Positions 57,757-64,000 of a DNA stretch of 64,000 nt are shown one piece after another (within the stretch, counting starts at the first letter, position 1; each line of letters starts with the position of its first letter). The DNA lies in assembly GCA_029641185.1 (NCBI GenBank), contig JAPWGK010000001.1, positions 1,562,501 to 1,626,500 on the forward strand, read 5' to 3'. The stretch is from Pseudofabraea citricarpa. Taxonomy: Eukaryota; Ascomycota; Leotiomycetes; Helotiales; Dermateaceae. Below the pieces are notes generated by a model. That model worked only from the letters and a program-made list of their open reading frames with translations, was not told the origin of the DNA and did not search any database. The position numbers were made by a program, and so were the translations under genes.

Positions 57757-60696
57757 ATGGAACCCTTTTCCTTTGCGAGCTCAGAAGCTGTGGAATTCTC
57801 CGTCAACATCAGAATGTCAGTCACTTAAATCATCCGCATGGGTCTTGATTCCGTGGAGCTGATGAGCTTGCAGTGTTAGCCTTGACGGTGAACAATCGCC
57901 CATACCTTTCTCTACCCTCATAAAACGCCCCGACCTTCGACATATTGGCTCAAATCAGAGGTGAGTCTGCACATGAAGTCTGCAGCAAAATAAATCGGAT
58001 TTCTGACTTCATATCATAGTACCCACTCGGACCTATACGTCACTGTGCAATTATGGGCGGATTCAAAACCCTTGACAGTACCTGTTCAGACAGCATACAA
58101 AGCCTTCAAGAATGAGCGAAAGTGAGCAAAATAAAGCCTTTCCTCTAGTTGTATTTCTGTTTGAACTATACTGACATCTGCCAGATGGAACGAATGGCTT
58201 ACGCTACCAATTCAATATTCAACATTACCATTAAGCTCACAATTAGCCATCACGGTCTGGGATTTGTCACCAACTGGCGGCGAAGAGGCCCATGGCCATG
58301 CGATTCCATTTGGGGGTACAACACTTCCCTTGTTTGACAAAGAGAACCAGTTGCAGAAGGGCCGCCAAAAATGCTTTCTTCATCGTCGCAAAGTCGCAGA
58401 TGGCTTGGACTCCTCCTCTACTCCCTCTGTTCTGCCAGTTCATCGTCGAAATATTGGCAAAGAGAAGGTAGAACTTCATGGGATTGACAAAGAAACGGAA
58501 GAAATGAATAGGATGGAAAAATTGCTCAAGAAACATGAGATGGGAGAAATTCCTCGTATTGAGTGGTTGGACCAGCTGGTATTTCGAGGCGCGGAAAAGC
58601 GTGGGATTCAAGCTTCTAGCACATCCTTAAAGACTCTCCAACGCAGAAAGACCCGACCTGCAAGCACTGTCACGATACTCGATGGCACAGAGGATAGTGC
58701 TGTGAGTGATGAAGACAACGACGCAGTTGAGGATGAAAGATTCACTCTCATTGTTGAGCTCCCTCGATTTGACTTTCCGGTGGTTTTCGCAGATCATGAA
58801 TATCCCCCACCACCCATTTCATCCTTACAACAACTCTCTACGTCCCAATCAAATATTATCCTGAAACCGCCACCAGCAGTTCAGTTTGGGCCTGGAATCA
58901 ATGGACTCGGGGACACTGATAACAATGGCTTTGGAGGACGTCTTGCTAGAGTATACGATCCGGAAGTTGGAGCTAGAGACAACCCTGCGGAAAGCAAACA
59001 TCGCCGCCTGGTGAGAAGTCATCGGACAGGAGTTCTTGACCGAGATCTTAAGCCAAACGCCAAAGTTAGAGACGAGCTTAATGGCATCATGGCATATTCG
59101 CCAACGCATGTTCTTTCTCCCGAAGAGAAAGATCTTGTATGGAAATTCCGCCATCATCTTACTCGTGATAAGCGAGCTTTGACTAAGTTTATCAAATCTG
59201 TAAACTGGCATGACCAAAGTGAATCACGCCAAGCAGTACAGATACTTACGAAGTGGACTGAGATAGATGTTGACGATGCGCTGGAATTGTTGGGTCCTAC
59301 CTTCGATAATCCAGCTGTCAGAGCGTATGCCGTGGATCGTCTACGGAAGTCGGATGACGATGAGCTTTTGCTCTACCTCCTACAACTGGTACAAGCGCTC
59401 AAATTTGAGCATATCTCACCCGATTTATCAGATGAAGCTGCGCATGACTCTTCTCTTGCCACTTTCCTCATATCACGAGCAACGCACAACTTCATGCTTG
59501 GGAATTACCTCCATTGGTATCTCATGGTCGAATGCGATGATAAAAGTGATGACCAGAGCCCTGAGTATCGAAGGCTTTTTGCAAAAGTCGAGTATGATTT
59601 CATGAGACAACTAGTAAAGCAACCAGATGGTATGAAAACTCGAAAGATATTGTTACAGCAAGCCGAACTTATTGCGGTTCTCTCAAAGCTATCGAGCGAC
59701 ATAAAGACATCAAAGGACTATATGCCTAAGAGGTTAGATCACTTGAAGCAATTTCTTGCTGATCCAAAGAACGAGATCATCACAATTGACCCGCCACTTC
59801 CGCTGCCTTTGGACCCATCTATCATGGTTGTAGGCGTTGACCCTGCTGAGACGATGGTCTTTAGGTCATCACTTTTTCCAATCATGTTGACGTTCAAGAC
59901 GACCAGCGGGAAGAAGTATCAGATTCTGTTCAAAAGTGGTGATGATCTACGACAGGATCAATTAGTAATACAGACTATCACCTTGATGGATCAGTTACTC
60001 CAGAAAGAAAATCTGGATCTCAAACTCTCGCCCTATAAAATCCTCGCCACTGGAGCAACTGCCGGAGCTGTCCAGTTCGTTCCGTCAATGACTTTGCAAA
60101 ACATTGTCAACAAATACAAGGGAAACTCTGTTTTAGGATATCTCAAGTATAATAATCCTGACGACAAAGCTCCGCTTGGCGTTCGAAAAGAGGCAATGGA
60201 TACTTATATCAAGTCTTGCGCAGGCTATTGCGTCATCACCTATCTCATCGGCGTTGGAGATCGACATCTTGACAATTTGCTCTTGGCTCCAGATGGGCAT
60301 TTCTTCCATGCAGACTTCGGCTTTATACTCGGAAGAGACCCAAAACCCTTTGCGCCAGCGATGAAGCTCTCCAAAGAAATGGTAGATGGAATGGGTGGGC
60401 CATCTTCCGGCCAATTCAAGGAATTTAGGCAGTACTGCTTCACAGCGTATACGGCTCTTCGCAAATCGTCAAATCTGATCCTGAACTTGTTCAGTCTCAT
60501 GGTGGATGCCAATATTCAAGATATCAAGCTGGAGCCTGACAAGGTTGTCCTGAAAGTGAAAGAGCGTTTCCACTTGGAAATGAGCGAAGAGGACGCCATC
60601 AGGCATTTCGAGAGATTGATCGAGGATAGCCCGAATGCGTTCTTCCCCGTAGTCATCGATCGCATACACGGCATTGTGCAGAACTGGAACCTGTAA
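57757..60696 (+). CDS. VPS34: Phosphatidylinositol 3-kinase Vps34
   Basis: Four exons, 57757-57815, 57874-57960, 58020-58121 and 58185-60696, join to 919 aa. It makes PI3P on endosomes and autophagic membranes with Vps15 and Vps30. The three short exons encode the N-terminal C2 domain: MEPFSFASSEAVEFSVNIRI, then FSTLIKRPDLRHIGSN, then LYVTVQLWADSKPLTVPVQT, continuing as WNEWLTLPIQYS...WDLSPTGG and IPFGGTTLPLFDKENQLQKGRQKC. The helical PIK domain starts near 385 (LSPEEKDLVWKFRHHL). The kinase domain shows GDDLRQDQLVIQ near 667, GDRHLDNLLL near 773 and HADFGFILGRDPKPF near 790. It ends VIDRIHGIVQNWNL, the C-terminal helix needed for membrane binding in this family. The first donor is GTCAGT, a minor variant also seen in paralog B. 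The nearby ATG at 57750 is out of frame. Confidence 0.95.
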
Positions 60697-61108
60697 TCCA
60701 TCAATGAAGCATGATTTCACATGGCGTCTTTGGGAATGGGAAACAGGAAAGGAAAGGCGTTGATGGGGAGGGATCTTCTAGGCATACATGAACCTGTTCA
60801 ATCATACTTTGATACGAGAATATTATAACCTTCCACTAGAAAGGCTAGTCAATGCACCGTGGGGGGCATTGGAGTAAATCATCAGCTTTAGTCATTCCTA
60901 CATTTCTACTTCTGATCCCCTTGCCTTTGTATGTGTTCCATACCCAAGTACTTTTTCTTCTTCTTTGTGTTCCATACCTGAGAAACGACTAATACCAGTT
61001 CAAAGTAAAGACAGTCAAATTATATGGTAAGGACCTTCATATCTATATATCATTAAGAAATATTTTTAGACTCATCATCTATCATCTACTTTATCCAATT
61101 ATTATTTA

Positions 61109-61225
61109 TATTAGTATAATTATATAGTATATCAGATAATTGGACTAAGTGAATAACCACTCTTATATAAACTTGCGGATCCTTATAATCCTCTGTAGAA
61201 ATATTAATACTACTTATTAGCTTAA
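61109..61225. repeat. Left LTR-like direct repeat, AT-mutated
   Basis: Partner of 62484-62604. Most differences from the right copy are C-to-T or G-to-A transitions. Confidence 0.6.
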
Positions 61226-62483
61226 TGATTAATTATATAAGTGAAACTTAAAGTTATATTAAGTTATACGATTTTATATAGCTATAAAGGATTCGAGAGC
61301 TTATATAGCTTGAGGAACTATTAAATAAGATAAAACTAGTTATATAACTTCTAAGTTGTCGGAATCTTATTTAATAATACGCTTCAAAGAAGGTACATAA
61401 CTATATTAGCAGGATTATACTAGAACCTATTATACCGTCCGCCCTGGAGGCCGTATAATATACTCCCTAATCCTTGCATGATCCGTCACTAATGATATAA
61501 ACTCGAACCCTCGACTCGAAAGATACTACGCAATTATATTAGCAGGAGCGTAGTAGACTCTACCACCAACTGCAAGGTAGGAAGTGACTCTCTCTCTCTC
61601 CCCTCCTCCTTTCGCGCTAATCGCCCTCATACGAACCGAAGCCTTGATTTCTTAATTGAGCCAGTCAAGGAACCAACCTCTTTAGGAACCTCCCTTTAGG
61701 AGTTCTACGAATACCCATACCATGGCAGGAAGAACAGAAGCAAAGGAACGGAAAGCAGATAAGTAATTTGGTATGGATCTATAGTTCTCCTTTGATAAAG
61801 AGTTCTGCGAATAAGATCGGGAAACGTTTTATAGAGCAGGAACAGAGAGCCTCTGTATATGACGTGATACCGTCCTCTCATTTAGAACCTGGATCAGGAA
61901 AGATAGGGAACTAATTACGGATCACCTGGTAGAGCTGCTAAAACAAGAGGAACACGAAGAATAGCCAATTCTAGTACCAGGAACCATAATTAGATACGTA
62001 CAGCTACAGTGGCTGGAGGATAAGGAACAGGAAGAATAATAGGAACAATTAGAGGAACATTTGAGGCTATTCAGATCCTCCTTAAAGCAACTATAGAAGG
62101 AATCAGAGCCCAAGGAATCAGAACCTCTTTCAGAGCTTCTTAATCAAGAACAGCCTCCCAATTCAGAGCAACCTCCCTCTCCTACTACAGGAAACCAGAG
62201 TACGAATCAAGAACAACCTCTTACTCAAGAGCTGCAAGAGGGATATAAGGAACAGGAACAGGAATAAGTAGAGAAACAGGAATCAAAGCACGGGATTAGT
62301 TGAAATAGAGGAATAACTGGTTGGAGAAAGTTGGAGGAACACCAACACAAGAGTGATTCAATTGATTAACTAAATGATTAACCAATTGATCAATCGATGA
62401 GTTAAGGAATACAGGAATACAGGAAGGATTGGATCGGTGGGTTTGTATAGTGGTTCTTCACCTCCTAGCTTAAGAGTCACTAG

Positions 62484-62604
62484 TGTTGGTATAATCATTT
62501 GATTTATTAGGTGACTGGACTAAGTGAATAACCACTCCCATATAACGTCACAGATCCTTACGATCCTCCTCCATAGAAACATCGATATTAATTACCAGCT
62601 CAAC
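62484..62604. repeat. Right LTR-like direct repeat
   Basis: Begins TGTTGGTATAAT, has GACTGGACTAAGTGAATAA in the middle and fades after CCAGCTCA. Confidence 0.6.
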
Positions 62605-62729
62605 GCGTATCATTCGGTGTATCCCACCGATATTCTACGTAAGGCTACAGGTCATCACCCCTCGATCGCTCTCCAAAATATCTGCCTCTAGAATCGAACC
62701 CCCCAAAATTAAACCAGGCCAAGTTTTAT

Positions 62730-64000
62730 TTATGCGATGGTAGCAAATCCGAATCGGGGACCGGCAGTGTCGAAAACACCGTAGTAAGCGTTGAAGAAGA
62801 CATCACCGTAGATGTTCTGCGAGCCACCACCAACGGATTGCAAGCTACCGAAGCAAGTGCTTCCACTGGTAGTACCAAAGTTCAGCAGCGAGGCTGGGAT
62901 AGTGGCATAGTTGGTTGGGCCGATCTTGAAGGAGAGAGTGGGCAGCTTGGCGGAGCAAGGGAAGACGTATCCACCCTCTGAGCTGGAGTACTTTGCTCCA
63001 GAAACCTGGGCATAGTAGGCATCAACAGTGGCATCGGCAGTAAGGATCAAAGTGGTTCCAGTGTCAGCAATACCGGTTTGGCCACTGATGGTGTGGACGG
63101 TGCTTCCGATCTTGTAAGCGGCCGAAGGAAATTCCCAGAAACCACCAGAGCTGTCGACGGAGGCATATTGGATGGATCCAGTGTATCTGGAGGAGTCCGT
63201 GTAACCAAAGTCATAAGCTCCGTTGGCGTTGAATGGGAGGTAGGCGGCGAACAATGGCGAGTTCAAGCTGGCCTTGGCGTTGGTGAAGAAGGTCTTCTGC
63301 TGGACTGGGGAGACCGTGTTGATGTTGTCAAATGCAAGACCAACAAGCCCATCTGAGGTGTCACTGACGAAGGCAGACGAAACCTTGTTAGCGAGCTCGA
63401 CGGCTTGCTTGGTGACGGTGGTGCCACCAATCTTCACGGTGTCGGTGCCGACGACACCACTCGCTCCGGATCCATCAGCATACGAGATATCCCAGGTGTA
63501 GCCTGAGAGGGCCTTGTATGTGGTGCTCTTGGCAGAGGAATAGATAGAGTGACCGGTCTTGCTAGCAGTTGCAAGTAGGGAAGAGAAAACCCATCTGGAA
63601 AATCGGTAAGTATATTGACAACAACCACTGGAGTGACAACAACCACTGGAGTGACAACAACCACTGGAGTGACAACAACCACTGGAGTGACAACAACCAC
63701 TGGAGTGACAACAACCATTGGAGTGACAAAAAGCACATAGAAACTTACAAGTCTGAGCTGCCAGTGTCAAAGTCTAAGTCCAAGGTTTGTCCACCAATTG
63801 TGACGGGAACTAGGTACTCAACACCCTCGGAAGGGCTGGCAGGTGCTGATCCGTCCTGTCGCTTTCTGAGTTGGTAAAACTCCGAAGGCATCTCTTTCGT
63901 CGGGGTCAAGCCATGCTTTCCATAGGCCTTCAGCATAGCGGCAGTTCCGTTGCGAACAAAGTTCTCATTGTGAACAGCGGTTACGGTGAAAGTCGAATCA
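62730..64000 (-). CDS. Secreted aspartic endopeptidase, pepsin family A1 (5' end outside the window)
   Basis: Two exons are visible: 64000-63749 (beginning mid-codon; the start and signal peptide lie beyond the right edge) and 63594-62730, giving 83 complete codons plus 288. The propeptide ends at a dibasic LRKR site, so the mature enzyme starts near QDGSAPASPSEGVEYLVPV. Catalytic residues are present: the first Asp in DFDTGSSDLW, split by the intron after SSDL, and the second in GIADTGTTLI. The flap region reads ISYADGSGASGVVGTDTVKIGG. One Cys pair (FPCSAKL ... GSTCFGSL) matches the usual single disulphide. It ends DVFFNAYYGVFDTAGPRFGFA, a normal family terminus. It should cleave proteins outside the cell at acid pH. 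The 154-nt intron contains an 18-bp minisatellite. Within A1 it is closest in style to penicillopepsin/aspergillopepsin. Confidence 0.92.
63617..63724. repeat. Six tandem 18-bp units inside an intron of the aspartic protease gene
   Basis: Unit GACAACAACCACTGGAGT on the plus strand; five exact copies plus a sixth with one change (CCATTGGAGT). They fill 108 of the intron's 154 nt and leave the donor and acceptor regions clear. A frame reading through them gives a false CHSSGC repeat peptide. Confidence 0.95.

Larger units (their letters stand above)
61109..62604 (+). mobile_element. Degraded LTR retroelement, probably non-autonomous
   Basis: Two direct repeats of about 120 bp lie at 61109-61225 and 62484-62604. 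Both contain GGACTAAGTGAATAACCACTC, GATCCTTA and ATCCTC blocks in the same order. The right copy begins TGTTGGTATAAT; the left begins TATTAGTATAAT, which is two G-to-A changes. The interior of about 1.25 kb has a gag-like plus-strand reading (Glu/Gln/Leu-rich with many stops) and no reverse-transcriptase motif that I can see. The left side is much more AT-rich than the right, as expected if repeat-induced point mutation acted unevenly or the two flanks have different ages. The exact element ends are uncertain, and the family (Ty3/gypsy-like) is a guess. Confidence 0.5.
60697..62729. other. AT-rich intergenic region containing a retroelement relic
   Basis: After the VPS34 3' end the sequence becomes very AT-rich (61.0-61.5 kb) and holds the LTR-element relic described separately. 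No intact gene is seen. Confidence 0.6.

Noticed and set aside
61438..61600. Possible tRNA or primer-binding site near the CGAACCCTCGA sequence
   Set aside because: No cloverleaf can be drawn and no A-box/B-box pair at proper spacing is seen; it is probably part of the retroelement relic.
63434..63736. Repeat proteins reading VVVTPVVVVTP or CHSSGCCHSSGC
   Set aside because: Both are translations of the 18-bp minisatellite inside the protease intron; the splice sites on either side restore DTGSSDLW.

Overview
This is nuclear DNA of a filamentous ascomycete (Pezizomycotina, probably Leotiomycetes/Helotiales by overall impression; the class is an inference). The evidence is genes split by about 49-60 nt GT-AG introns, fungal protein families (Inp54-type 5-phosphatase, fungal PKA catalytic subunit, RfeG, Pfa5, Och1-type transferase, Nse4, Vps34, secreted pepsin) and a degraded LTR element with C-to-T/G-to-A decay. 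I recognise no rRNA, tRNA, CRISPR or bacterial feature. All gene models were spliced by hand from reading frame and splice consensus; none has transcript support.

Layout. Left edge: first exon of a probable secreted alpha-carbonic anhydrase (minus), then about 5 kb of gene-poor DNA. 5.3-12.7 kb: a tail-anchored inositol-polyphosphate 5-phosphatase (plus), convergent with a six-exon PKA catalytic subunit (minus), then a low-complexity fungal protein of unknown function (minus). 15.9-16.6 kb: a small secreted cupredoxin that lacks one usual copper ligand.

18.2-30.4 kb: an accessory block with five dispersed paralogs (A-E, all minus strand) of a tiny Cys/His-rich, zinc-finger-like family. A Pfa5-type palmitoyltransferase with an unusual DHFC motif is embedded among them. 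This paralog cluster is the most unusual content of the window. 32.8-35.5 kb: a small membrane-protein candidate, divergent from DNA polymerase eta (RAD30).

37.9-49 kb: RfeG-like factor, a two-TM fungal protein, an Och1-family glycosyltransferase and a DUF4336-like protein, separated by long CT-rich or microsatellite-rich leaders. 50.7-57.8 kb: a 994-aa coiled-coil/repeat/membrane protein, a relic of a 14-residue coiled-coil repeat gene, and Nse4. Nse4 shares a 0.5 kb divergent promoter with VPS34 (57.8-60.7 kb). 61-62.7 kb: LTR-element relic. Right edge: an aspartic protease cut by the window end, with an 18-bp minisatellite inside an intron.

Functional links are loose, as is normal for a fungal chromosome: phosphoinositide turnover (5-phosphatase, Vps34), genome maintenance (pol eta, Nse4), secretory glycosylation and lipidation (Och1-like, Pfa5), and secreted enzymes at both ends.
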